A stretch of 64,000 bases of DNA from JAJDTT01 sp022827025 (GTDB lineage Bacteria > Acidobacteriota > UBA6911 > RPQK01 > JAJDTT01): contig OZ241897.1 in assembly GCA_965203535.1 (NCBI GenBank), forward strand, positions 4,216,001-4,280,000, read 5' to 3'. Of the stretch, positions 34,523 to 41,688 are shown piece by piece. The translations under genes were made by a program, and so were the position numbers. Numbering within the stretch: the stretch's first letter is position 1; every line of letters starts with the position of its first letter. Under the pieces are notes generated by a model. It saw only the letters and a program-made list of their open reading frames with translations, ran no database searches and was not told where the DNA came from.

Positions 34523-35234
34523 CCCTGGCGCCGAACCACCATCCAAGAATACCTCCAAACAGAAAGCCCTCGACTATTCCACCTGACCGATTGCTGCGTG
34601 TCCGCCGGGCTCGGCGTTTGGCCCACCGCTCGATTGCGGATAACTTCGGCGCCTCCGTCAGCTTAAGCACGAGTGGAATGTCTATCGCCTCTGAATCGGA
34701 GTGACCGTCCGTCCACGCCTTCACTCGATGTGGAGTCTCCGACTCGTCTGGTGTGGCATGCCCTTGCTTTTTCAAGAGATCGAACGGATCGGTGAGGGCA
34801 TCATCCACATTCTTGAGCCATTCCAGGACCTCGTCCAACGTATGCTCATGTGCAGAAGCCAGTGAATTTCGGGCGATTGCGTCTCCCTGATCAACGTGCC
34901 ATGAGCGAATCTTGAAGCACTCCGCGTTCATTATGTCGAGGTAGGCTTCCACTCGACCCATGGCGGCGAAAATTTGCGCCTCACCTGCGTTTCCAGTCGC
35001 CAGACTTGCGGCCAGCCTCTCAATCTCCCGGGTCAGGCCGTGGAGAACATCTTCGTAGGTCGCCAGATGACTCCGTACGGCATCGACCAAGCCGCGACCC
35101 GACTCACCGACGGGCCTGAGAGAATCGGCTAATCGTGGGGATTTGCGTGTTGCGTCGTTGAACTTCTTCAGAATACGCCGCGAAGCATTGCGAAATGCGA
35201 CGAGTTCGGGATCTAGATGATAAGTGTTATCCAT
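34512..35234 (-). CDS. Hypothetical protein with possible C-terminal membrane segment
   Basis: 240 residues, not recognised. The first 130 residues are helical and Asp/Arg-rich (FRNASRRILKKFNDATRKSP, EIERLAASLATGNAGEAQIF). The C-terminus GGIVEGFLFGGILGWWFGA is Gly-rich and hydrophobic, possibly a membrane anchor, preceded by a basic run (RWAKRRARRTRSNRSGG). GGGAG lies about 10 bp upstream of the ATG. It has lower GC than flanking genes and sits beside an insertion sequence, consistent with acquired DNA. Confidence 0.55.
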   Translation of the reverse strand: MDNTYHLDPELVAFRNASRRILKKFNDATRKSPRLADSLRPVGESGRGLVDAVRSHLATYEDVLHGLTREIERLAASLATGNAGEAQIFAAMGRVEAYLDIMNAECFKIRSWHVDQGDAIARNSLASAHEHTLDEVLEWLKNVDDALTDPFDLLKKQGHATPDESETPHRVKAWTDGHSDSEAIDIPLVLKLTEAPKLSAIERWAKRRARRTRSNRSGGIVEGFLFGGILGWWFGARGDE

Positions 35235-35329
35235 GTGGTCTTGGCTCCCTATTGTATTGGGTCTCCCAAGTTGTTGCTCAAGGCGGTTTTGCCCTGGGAA
35301 CGGATGACCGTGGTAACAGTTCCATTAGT

Positions 35330-35341
35330 CGGAACTTCACT
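35330..35341. repeat. Left inverted repeat of the IS1634-type element
   Basis: CGGAACTTCACT, perfect complement of 37351-37362. Confidence 0.92.
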
Positions 35342-35387
35342 TCCGAGATTGGTCTAATCCGTTTGTAATTCAAGGAGATAGAAGAAT

Positions 35388-37178
35388 TCAACCTGCCAAA
35401 TTACTGGCAACAAATCGAGTCGGCTCCACGCCCAGCAGATCGAATGCCTTCCTTTGCAGGGGGGTTGGCTTGGCGAACATCGGAAACGGGTGATCCGGGG
35501 CGTCCGGCAGAGTCACCTGGTTGAGGGTGAGCGTGCCGAGATCGGCCAGCAACGTCCGCAGGCTGTGCACGGGGAACCCCTCCGCCGTTCGCTTGCGCGC
35601 GGCCTTGGCTTTCGTGCGCGCGGAGACCTGCGCCTTTTCCACCGGGGACTGGCGCAACGCTCGCGCCCCCGCCCGGTCCTCTTCCTCGAACAGCAGCGGC
35701 GCCAGACGCCGCCGCAGGTGCCATTCCAGGTAATACGCCAGCAGACACAAAAAGACGTGCCCGCGCACATGATCCTCGCTGTAGACGTAGACCGGGCGCA
35801 GGGCCAGCTGCGTCGTCTTGAGCGAGCGAAATGCCCGTTCGACCTGGGACAGAGACTTGTACGCTTCCACCGCCTCCCCGGCCCCGAGGTCGGAGGTCTC
35901 CAGGCTGGTCCGAATCACGTAGATCCCGTCCAACTGCGCCTCGGCGTCGATCTTCTCTTGGTGCCTGGACCAGCGGATGTCGTTGTCCGTGACCTCGATC
36001 CGGAAGTGCTTGTCCACCTTCTTGCGGCCGACGTCCCGCCCCACCCGGCGGTTGATCGCCTGTTGGCCGCGCAGCCGGGATCTGGGGGAGCGCACGGCGT
36101 CGGCAATGGTCTGCAGGATCTTCTCGGTGGCGCACAGCAGGTCCTCGCGCTTGCGGGCGCGTTCCTGCCGCAAGCGAGGATTGAGACAGACCATCAAGCG
36201 CTCGCCGGGAAACTCCGGGCTCACGATCTCCGCGATCCCGTCCGGCACCAACTCGCCCGGCCGCAACGGGGCGACCTCCTCCTCGTCTCCATCCGATTCG
36301 GCCGGCCGCAGCAGCTTGCGGATGGCGTCCGTTCTCAGGGCTGAGATCCAGTCGAATCCGGCCGGGGTGAGGTCTTCGCGGATCCGGGCCGTGGTGAGCA
36401 TGCCGCGGTCCCCGACCAAGGCGATGGATTCGATGCCGAAGCGTCCCTGGATTTTCTTCACCTGCGCCGCCACCGTGGTGGGATCCGCCGTGTTGCCCGG
36501 GAACACGTCGACCGCCAGCGGGCAACCGTCCCCGCTGCAAAGCAGGCCGAAGACGAACTGCTGCTTGCCCGGCTTGCCGTCCCGGTTGTGGCCGAACGCG
36601 GCCAGGGGAGAGTCGCGCCCCTCGAGGTAGCAGGAACTGACGTCGTACAAGAGGAGGGTTCGGCCCTCGAGGTGGCGACGCGCCAGACTCTTCTCGATCC
36701 AGACCTGCCGCCGGAGCAACCAGTCGAGCATCCCCAGCACCTCGTTGCCGTGGACCGGACCGAGGCCGAGCAGAGGACCCAGGCTGTGGGTGGCGGTGGA
36801 GGGGGAGAGGCTCCGGGCGGTGGCGAGCTTGGAGAGGGGTTGCAGGACCCGGGAGAGGATGGCGGCCAGCGCGAGGTCGCGGTGGCGGCTGCGTTGACGG
36901 TGCAGGATGCGCTCCAGACCGAGTTGGCGGGCCAGGCCGAGGAGGGCGGCGACATGGCCATGGGGCAGGGCGCGGCGAATGGCGAGAGACTTGCCCAGAG
37001 GGCGATAGACCTGCCCCCCCTTGAGCAGGGCGCGGATGCCGTTGACGATCTCCGGGGGGAGTTTGGAGAGGTTGGCGAGGGTGGTGCGACGGATGCGCTT
37101 GCCCTCGCGTTTGGCTTCACGGAAGAGGATGGCGGGAGGGCTGTTGCGGTTGGGGATGACATCGACGTGATAGGACAT
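35388..37178 (-). CDS. IS1634 family transposase
   Basis: 596 residues of the IS4-like DDE transposase superfamily. Likely catalytic residues are Asp in LLLYDVSSCYLEG, Asp in ALVGDRGMLTT and Glu in QVERAFRSLKTTQ, the last being typical of IS1634-type YREK-like regions. Other blocks are GKPGKQQFVFGLLCSGDGCP and ADPTTVAAQVKKIQGRFGIE. The gene encodes the enzyme that cuts and pastes the element by its inverted repeats. The start at 37178 (MSYHVDVIPNRNSPP) is chosen over a frame extending upstream, which is not conserved; ATG at 37199 is possible. The gene appears intact. Confidence 0.92.
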   Translation of the reverse strand: MSYHVDVIPNRNSPPAILFREAKREGKRIRRTTLANLSKLPPEIVNGIRALLKGGQVYRPLGKSLAIRRALPHGHVAALLGLARQLGLERILHRQRSRHRDLALAAILSRVLQPLSKLATARSLSPSTATHSLGPLLGLGPVHGNEVLGMLDWLLRRQVWIEKSLARRHLEGRTLLLYDVSSCYLEGRDSPLAAFGHNRDGKPGKQQFVFGLLCSGDGCPLAVDVFPGNTADPTTVAAQVKKIQGRFGIESIALVGDRGMLTTARIREDLTPAGFDWISALRTDAIRKLLRPAESDGDEEEVAPLRPGELVPDGIAEIVSPEFPGERLMVCLNPRLRQERARKREDLLCATEKILQTIADAVRSPRSRLRGQQAINRRVGRDVGRKKVDKHFRIEVTDNDIRWSRHQEKIDAEAQLDGIYVIRTSLETSDLGAGEAVEAYKSLSQVERAFRSLKTTQLALRPVYVYSEDHVRGHVFLCLLAYYLEWHLRRRLAPLLFEEEDRAGARALRQSPVEKAQVSARTKAKAARKRTAEGFPVHSLRTLLADLGTLTLNQVTLPDAPDHPFPMFAKPTPLQRKAFDLLGVEPTRFVASNLAG

Positions 37179-37350
37179 AGTGATGAGGGCCTTTTGCATG
37201 GAAACAAGATAAGGAACAGAAATAACCACACAACAATGATACACGGGTAATATGACACGTCACAAACATGGAAACAAATATCCAGTTGCAGACCCGCCCT
37301 AAGGAGCCGTAAACGACCCCATTTCAATGATTTTCTATGGTTTGAGGGGC

Positions 37351-37362
37351 AGTGAAGTTCCG
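37351..37362. repeat. Right inverted repeat of the IS1634-type element
   Basis: AGTGAAGTTCCG; the right flank ATTAGT (37363-37368) repeats the left flank (35324-35329). Confidence 0.92.
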
Positions 37363-37447
37363 ATTAGTCGCCCGAGAACCAAAGGAGGCCGTCTGTCTTC
37401 GGTCTTGGGCACGTGAGAATCACCGATTCGATCGTAGGGAATTGCCC

Positions 37448-37476
37448 TTGACGTTTACGCAGGTTGTAGCTACAAT
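37448..37476 (+). promoter_or_regulatory. Sigma-70-type promoter of the BrnT/BrnA module
   Basis: TTGACG (37448-37453) and TACAAT (37471-37476) are separated by 17 bp, close to the consensus. The -10 box lies inside the palindromic operator, so autorepression is expected. Confidence 0.85.
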
Positions 37477-37488
37477 GCTGTAGTTACA
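37464..37488. promoter_or_regulatory. Two-site palindromic operator over the BrnT/BrnA promoter
   Basis: A perfect 12-bp palindrome, TTGTAGCTACAA (37464-37475), is followed 3 bp later by the imperfect TGTA-GT-TACA (37479-37488). Half-sites share TGTAG. They cover the -10 box and the likely start site, where a BrnA dimer or BrnT-BrnA complex would bind. Confidence 0.8.
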
Positions 37489-37501
37489 CCGGGAAAAAAC
37501 T

Positions 37502-37804
37502 TTGCGTTGGGAATGGGATCCGAAAAAGAATCAAGCCAATCGGCGGTCCCACGGCCTCAGTTTTGAGACCGCAATGCTTGTTTTTGACGATCCGCTATCC
37601 TTGACGCGTGATGATCCATATCCGGATGAGCAGAGATGGCGAACTATGGGGATGGTCGGCTCGGTGGTCTTGATGGTAGTCCATACTTGGCCTGGACTTG
37701 ATTCGGATAGCGGGGAGCAGGTCGGACGTATCATCAGCGCCCGCAAGGCGACAAAACGGGAGAGGGCTGCTTATGAAGAAGGGGAGTACCAGGTTGTCCA
37801 GTGA
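37502..37804 (+). CDS. brnT: BrnT family toxin
   Basis: 100 residues of the BrnT ribonuclease-toxin family, with the N-terminal RWEWDPKKNQANRRSHGLSF block and FETAMLVFDDPLSLTRDDPY, then RIISARKATKRERAAYEEGE near the end. BrnT stops growth by cleaving RNA until neutralised by BrnA. The start is a TTG at 37502 just after GGGAAAAAAC; no ATG fits the conserved N-terminus. It overlaps the BrnA gene by 32 bp. All catalytic surface residues typical of the family (Lys, Arg, Glu-rich motifs) appear present, so the toxin is likely functional. It lies between two insertion sequences. Confidence 0.9.
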   Translation: MRWEWDPKKNQANRRSHGLSFETAMLVFDDPLSLTRDDPYPDEQRWRTMGMVGSVVLMVVHTWPGLDSDSGEQVGRIISARKATKRERAAYEEGEYQVVQ

Positions 37805-38069
37805 TCGGAAGGCCGAACTTTCGGCGCTCGAAGGGTTGCCCGATGATCGAATCGATACTGCGGACGTTCCCGAGCTTCTCGATTGGACGGACGCCAGACG
37901 GGGCGTATTCTACAGGCCCGTAAAACGGCAGATCACACTGAGATTGGACGCGGATGTCGTGAATTGGTTCAAGATGCACGCAGCAGGCGGGCGTGGTTAC
38001 CAGACGGACATCAACCGCGCTCTGCGCGAGCATGTGTACAGAAGTGAGAAACGAAGGGTTGATGCATAG
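37773..38069 (+). CDS. brnA: BrnA family antitoxin
   Basis: 98 residues. The C-terminal half is a ribbon-helix-helix DNA-binding domain (KRQITLRLDADVVNWFKMHA, then YQTDINRALREHV). The N-terminal half has the BrnT-binding LPDDRIDTADVPELLDWTDA block. BrnA neutralises BrnT and represses the shared promoter via the palindromes upstream. The start at 37773 lies 32 bp inside the BrnT gene, the usual arrangement. The last codons overlap an antisense frame of a disrupted gene (38011-38226). Confidence 0.9.
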   Translation: MKKGSTRLSSDRKAELSALEGLPDDRIDTADVPELLDWTDARRGVFYRPVKRQITLRLDADVVNWFKMHAAGGRGYQTDINRALREHVYRSEKRRVDA

Positions 38070-38226
38070 CGATGCGATTCCCTGAGGTAACTGCCAAGCA
38101 TCTGAGCGTGACCCACGGTGTCGATCTGACTCCTTGAAAGGGATGCAAGATACTTTGCACGATATTGTCGTGAACTTCGGGACCGTACTTTATCGCGAAT
38201 TCTAGCTCCTTCTTAATGGTGTCTAG
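38011..38226 (-). pseudogene. C-terminal part of a small gene split by the CTAG-flanked element
   Basis: In the minus strand the codon CTA at 38224-38226 is followed by DTIKKELEFAIKYGPEVHDN and IVQSILHPF. If the element and one CTAG are removed, this joins in frame with 40307-40436. The part beyond IVQSILHPF runs antisense to the end of the BrnA gene and has little protein character, so the original stop may have lain nearer 38130 and been lost. No family recognised. Confidence 0.55.
38223..38226. other. Left CTAG target-site copy
   Basis: CTAG at 38223-38226 and at 40307-40310 flank the element. The site is palindromic, typical of a 4-bp target duplication. Confidence 0.75.
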
Positions 38227-38298
38227 CCCGAGTTTACCGTGTTGGGCCACAGAATACAGATAAGTTCCTTTTTTTCAGAGACATGGAGCAGCCCTCCC

Positions 38299-38310
38299 GT
38301 ATGACCTAAC
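38299..38310. repeat. Subterminal motif copy, left (GTATGACCTAAC)
   Basis: Perfect complement of 40156-40167; the core TTAGGTCATAC is also at 40035-40045. The left copy overlaps the transposase stop codon. Confidence 0.85.
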
Positions 38311-40030
38311 GGGGCCGGGTCAGGGGTTGGATCGTGTGGCTGTCGAGGCCCAGGATTTCGTACATCCGCCGCTGTTCGGCCGTCATCTGCGAGAGCGTCG
38401 TCCTGAGTTCGGGCTCGCCGCCCTCCTCCCGCGCGGGATAGAGCACGTCGACCTCGCGGATCCCGCGGAGCGCGTCCAGCAGTGCGGGGATCGAGTCCTT
38501 CACGCCGTGGCGGCTCAGTTCCCGCTGCAGCAGCCCGCACAGCATCAGCGCCAGAACGCAGCAGAACACGTGCACCGCGATTTTCTGGTCCGTCCAGTGG
38601 TATTGCGGCCGGATCGCGATGCAGTCGCTGTCCTTCATCTGCCGGAAGGCGCTCTCGACCTGATGCTGAGCCCGGTAGCCCCGCACCAATTCGGCGTCGC
38701 TCCAGTCGGCCTGATCGGTGAACAGCAGGGTCTTGCCCAGCAGTGTGCGCTGCAGATGCTCCCAGGCGCCCCTTTGGAAGCGGTAATTCACCCTGGGCAG
38801 GCCCTCCTCCTCGCGCACCTTGACATCGAACAGGTCCCGCATGTGCCGGGCCCGCAGCCAGCCATCGACCTTCTTTTGCGTGGCGGCCACGCCCGGCTTG
38901 CGCCCCCCACGGATCTTGCCGTCGCGCCAGCGGCGCAACCGTTGCTGCAGCGCCCGCAGGTGCTGGCGCCGCTTCTCGATCTCGCGCAGCAGCGTCCGGC
39001 ACTGCGCGTCGAACAGCGCCCGGTTCCAGATCACCAGCACCGTGCGCTCGACGCCGAACACCTCGTAGTCGGTGCGATAGACGCGCACGCCGGTCAACCC
39101 GTCGGCCTCCAGCGAGCGCATCTCGTCGGCCGGCACGGCCAGCAGGTCCGGGTGCTGGGTCGGCACCAGCGAGCCGATGAAGTGGAACGGGCTGCGCTCG
39201 ACCCACTTCAGGTTCTCGCGCGAGTTGTTGCCCTTGTCGAAGACCAGGGTGAGTGTCTCGGCGCCGTCGGCGATCTCGCGGCAGCGCCGGGCCAGGTCGT
39301 CGGCAAGGCTCTGGAACAGCGGTGCGTCGGGACGGTTGCCGGGATAGGTGCGATGCAGCAGGGGCAGGCGGAAGTCGGTCGTGACCAGTAGCGCCACGCC
39401 GATGATGCGCAATGACCTGCGTTCCTCCTTGCTGTGGCCGCGTTGGGCCAGCTCGGAGTGATCGTTGAAGGAGTCGATGTAGGTGAAGAAGTTGGTGGCG
39501 TCAAACAGCACTTGACGAAGGTCGAGGCCGAACTCTCGGGTCATGGCGGCCACGATGTCCCGTTCAATGGTGAGGATCGCGGAGACGGGGATGCGGTGCA
39601 TGTGATCCCAGAAGCGCTGGCTGGTGAGCTGGCGGGAGCGCAGGGGGAGCAGGCGGGGGAGTGCGGTGGAGTCGAACCAGCGGGCGAGGCTGGCCTTGGA
39701 CCCGGGGGCGAGGCAGCGGTTGAGGACGGCGGCGAGCAGGTAGTGACCGACGGAGGGGCCGGAGCCGCGCTTGGGGACCTGGCGGTCGATGTGCTCGACG
39801 AGCCGCAGGCGGCGGGCGAGGGTGAGCAGGGCGGTGGAGGCGCCGAACTCGCGCACGACGGCCTCCCGAGGCTGGGCGGGGACGGGCCCGGCCCGGAGCT
39901 TCTCGAGGATCTTGTCGGCGCGGCCGAGATAGGTCTGGGAGACGATCTTGGGCTTGCCGTCGACGCGCTTGCAGACGCGGGCGTAGTAGTAGGGGTGGCC
40001 GCGGATGATCTTCTTGACGAGGCTGGCCAT
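38306..40030 (-). CDS. IS1634-like DDE transposase
   Basis: 574 residues. The N-terminus VKKIIRGHPYYYARVCKRVD and KPKIVSQTYLGRADKILEKL is typical of one IS1634 branch. Candidate catalytic residues are Asp in VLFDATNFFTYID, Asp in TLVFDKGNNSREN and Glu in HQVESAFRQMKDSD. The start at 40030 is the only good Met before the conserved block. A motif TTAGGTCATAC lies just 5 bp upstream of the start and recurs near both element ends. It appears intact. It belongs to a different branch from the 35388-37178 transposase. Confidence 0.9.
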   Translation of the reverse strand: MASLVKKIIRGHPYYYARVCKRVDGKPKIVSQTYLGRADKILEKLRAGPVPAQPREAVVREFGASTALLTLARRLRLVEHIDRQVPKRGSGPSVGHYLLAAVLNRCLAPGSKASLARWFDSTALPRLLPLRSRQLTSQRFWDHMHRIPVSAILTIERDIVAAMTREFGLDLRQVLFDATNFFTYIDSFNDHSELAQRGHSKEERRSLRIIGVALLVTTDFRLPLLHRTYPGNRPDAPLFQSLADDLARRCREIADGAETLTLVFDKGNNSRENLKWVERSPFHFIGSLVPTQHPDLLAVPADEMRSLEADGLTGVRVYRTDYEVFGVERTVLVIWNRALFDAQCRTLLREIEKRRQHLRALQQRLRRWRDGKIRGGRKPGVAATQKKVDGWLRARHMRDLFDVKVREEEGLPRVNYRFQRGAWEHLQRTLLGKTLLFTDQADWSDAELVRGYRAQHQVESAFRQMKDSDCIAIRPQYHWTDQKIAVHVFCCVLALMLCGLLQRELSRHGVKDSIPALLDALRGIREVDVLYPAREEGGEPELRTTLSQMTAEQRRMYEILGLDSHTIQPLTRPR

Positions 40031-40155
40031 ATAATTAGGTCATACAATAGCGAATGGAGAGACTGTATGTCAAGTCCCATCACCTGAAATTAAAGATTAT
40101 TCTGACTCCATACAGATCGATACTTCCAGGACAGACTTGTCCAAGCCCAAAGAAT

Positions 40156-40167
40156 GTTAGGTCATAC
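40156..40167. repeat. Subterminal motif copy, right (GTTAGGTCATAC)
   Basis: Paired with 38299-38310 as an inverted repeat inside the element; likely transposase-binding or regulatory sites. Confidence 0.8.
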
Positions 40168-40306
40168 ATAAACGACGGTCATGCCTGCGGGAGGATCGGC
40201 CGGATGGGGTCGATAAACTCTTCCCTATCAGTAACTTGAAGATGAACAATCGGTCAGCTCATGCACTGGGGCAGTGCCATGCTGACGCGAACACGGTAAA
40301 CTCGGG

Positions 40307-40436
40307 CTAGTTGAGGAGCAAAGTCCGTGTTAAGGGATACGGCGCCTAACGACGGGCGTAGTATCGCATCCGCATCAATCGCTTTGATCGTAGTAGCTAA
40401 TGCCTTGAGTTGCTCGATTAGTTGCGGTGTAGCCAT
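40307..40436 (-). pseudogene. N-terminal part of the small gene split by the CTAG-flanked element
   Basis: MATPQLIEQLKALATTIKAI begins at 40436 and reaches CAA-CTA at 40308-40313, where the element begins after CTAG. The uninterrupted product would be at least about 70 residues with a helical N-terminus. AAGGGGAAAAC lies just upstream of the ATG, a plausible ribosome site. Family not recognised. Confidence 0.55.
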
Positions 40437-40479
40437 TTTAGTTTTCCCCTTTAGCTTTATCTAACCAGGAACTCGGGCG

Positions 40480-40668
40480 TTATCTCTTCTCACCATTTTT
40501 CTTCCTCTTGAGTTTCGACAGGAGAAGGGTTCCCAACCCCAGCAGTATCTCGTCGGCGAAAGGGACGAGATCGGGGACCAATACGTCCAGAAAAAAGACG
40601 CCGGCCGTGAGCAGGAACAGGTAGGGGAAGCGAAGCTGGGAGAGAAAATCCCGAATGGTCGATGGCAT
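40480..40668 (-). CDS. Small membrane protein, DUF6116-like
   Basis: 62 residues starting MPSTIRDFLSQLRFPYLFLL, with two hydrophobic segments (FLLTAGVFFLDVLVPDLVPF and DEILLGLGTLLLSKL) and a basic tail (KRKKNGEKR). This matches the small DUF6116-type inner-membrane proteins. The function is unknown. The start at 40668 is chosen for the conserved N-terminus; the longer frames upstream run into the divergent promoter region of the SDR gene. Confidence 0.7.
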   Translation of the reverse strand: MPSTIRDFLSQLRFPYLFLLTAGVFFLDVLVPDLVPFADEILLGLGTLLLSKLKRKKNGEKR

Positions 40669-40816
40669 GGTGTCGCGGCTCGAAAGCGCGGCCAGTTTAA
40701 CAGATCGAATCGGCTCGTCCGGTCGCCACCTGGGGCCCGTGCCCATTGGCATTCGCTCCGGTGCGAGTGTATTCTGCCGCCGTTTTCACTCACTGGAATC
40801 CGTAAGGAGATCAATC

Positions 40817-41614
40817 ATGCGATTGCAGGATCGGGTCGCCGTGGTGACAGGCGGCGGGGGCGGCATCGGCTCCGGGATCAGTCTGGCACTGGCGCGGGAC
40901 GGGGCCGACGTGGTGGTTTCGGACATCGACGTGGAAGCGGCGGAACGCTGTGCCTCCCAGGTGCGGGAGCAGGGGCGTGGGTCCCTGGTCGTCCGGGCGG
41001 ACGTCACCGTCGCACAGGAATGTCTCGATCTGGTGGAGGCCGGACTGAAGGCGTTCGGCAAGATCGACATCCTGGTCAACAACGCCGGGCTCTTCGGCAG
41101 GCGGATCGGCATGCCCTTCACCAACCAGGAGGAAGAGGACTGGGACAACTGCTACCGGGTCAACGTCAAGGGTCCGTTCCTGCTCTCCAAGGCGGTGGCG
41201 CCGCACATGATGGAGCGCCGGTACGGCAAGATCATCAACATCTCTTCCATTGCCGCCCGGCGGGATGCCCAGATCCTGCCGGACTACACCGCCGCCAAGA
41301 ACGCCGTGCTGAGCCTGACCCGGGTCACGGCCAAGGACCTGGCTGCCTACAACGTCAACGTGAACGCGATCTGCCCGGGCATGATCTGGTCCCCGTTCTG
41401 GCACCGGTTGGCCCCCATGATCGGCGCGCACCCCGATTTCGCCGTAGAGGATCCTCGGCGGATGTTCGAGCAATGGGTCAAGAGCGCCACTCCCATGCAG
41501 CGGGAGCAGACCCCCGAGGACATCGGTCACCTGGCGGCCTTCCTGGCTTCGGACGAGGCCCGCAACATCACGGGGCAGACCATCTGCGTGGACGGCGGCG
41601 CGGCCATGGGATAA
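40817..41614 (+). CDS. SDR family oxidoreductase
   Basis: 265 residues. The NAD(P)-binding motif GGGGGIGSG lies at the N-terminus and an Asp (VVVSDIDVE) at the second strand favours NAD(H). Active-site Ser in NISSIAA and Tyr-Lys in YTAAK (about 157 and 161) are present. The C-terminal loop SPFWHRLAPMIGAHPDFAVE defines an unknown substrate pocket. The start at 40817 has AAGGAG at good spacing. It starts a co-directional run with an amidase, a 2-hydroxyacid dehydrogenase and a ROK protein, with gaps of 37-74 bp, likely one catabolic operon. Confidence 0.9.
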   Translation: MRLQDRVAVVTGGGGGIGSGISLALARDGADVVVSDIDVEAAERCASQVREQGRGSLVVRADVTVAQECLDLVEAGLKAFGKIDILVNNAGLFGRRIGMPFTNQEEEDWDNCYRVNVKGPFLLSKAVAPHMMERRYGKIINISSIAARRDAQILPDYTAAKNAVLSLTRVTAKDLAAYNVNVNAICPGMIWSPFWHRLAPMIGAHPDFAVEDPRRMFEQWVKSATPMQREQTPEDIGHLAAFLASDEARNITGQTICVDGGAAMG

Positions 41615-41688
41615 TGAACCCGCCGGTCCGGCTCCGGCGGGCGCGCCTCCAGTTGCATCATCGGTAATGGGAATAAGGGGATAGCAGG

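Larger units (their letters stand above)
35330..37362 (-). mobile_element. Complete IS1634-type insertion sequence (2033 bp)
   Basis: The ends are 12-bp perfect inverted repeats: CGGAACTTCACT at 35330-35341 and its complement at 37351-37362. The flanks show a 6-bp target duplication, ATTAGT (35324-35329 and 37363-37368). A single transposase gene fills most of the element. The clean ends suggest recent insertion. Confidence 0.93.
38227..40306 (-). mobile_element. Complete IS1634/IS4-like insertion sequence (2080 bp) flanked by CTAG
   Basis: Perfect 17-bp inverted repeats CCCGAGTTTACCGTGTT lie at 38227-38243 and, as the complement, at 40290-40306. Each is flanked outside by CTAG. Removing the element and one CTAG rejoins a small open frame (40436 to 38011, minus strand), which supports the ends. 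Inner copies of TTAGGTCATAC lie near both ends and before the transposase start. Confidence 0.85.

Noticed and set aside
37369..37447. Possible third IS end near the BrnT promoter
   Set aside because: The right flank of the 35330-37362 element ends cleanly at its ATTAGT copy; no second inverted repeat was found.
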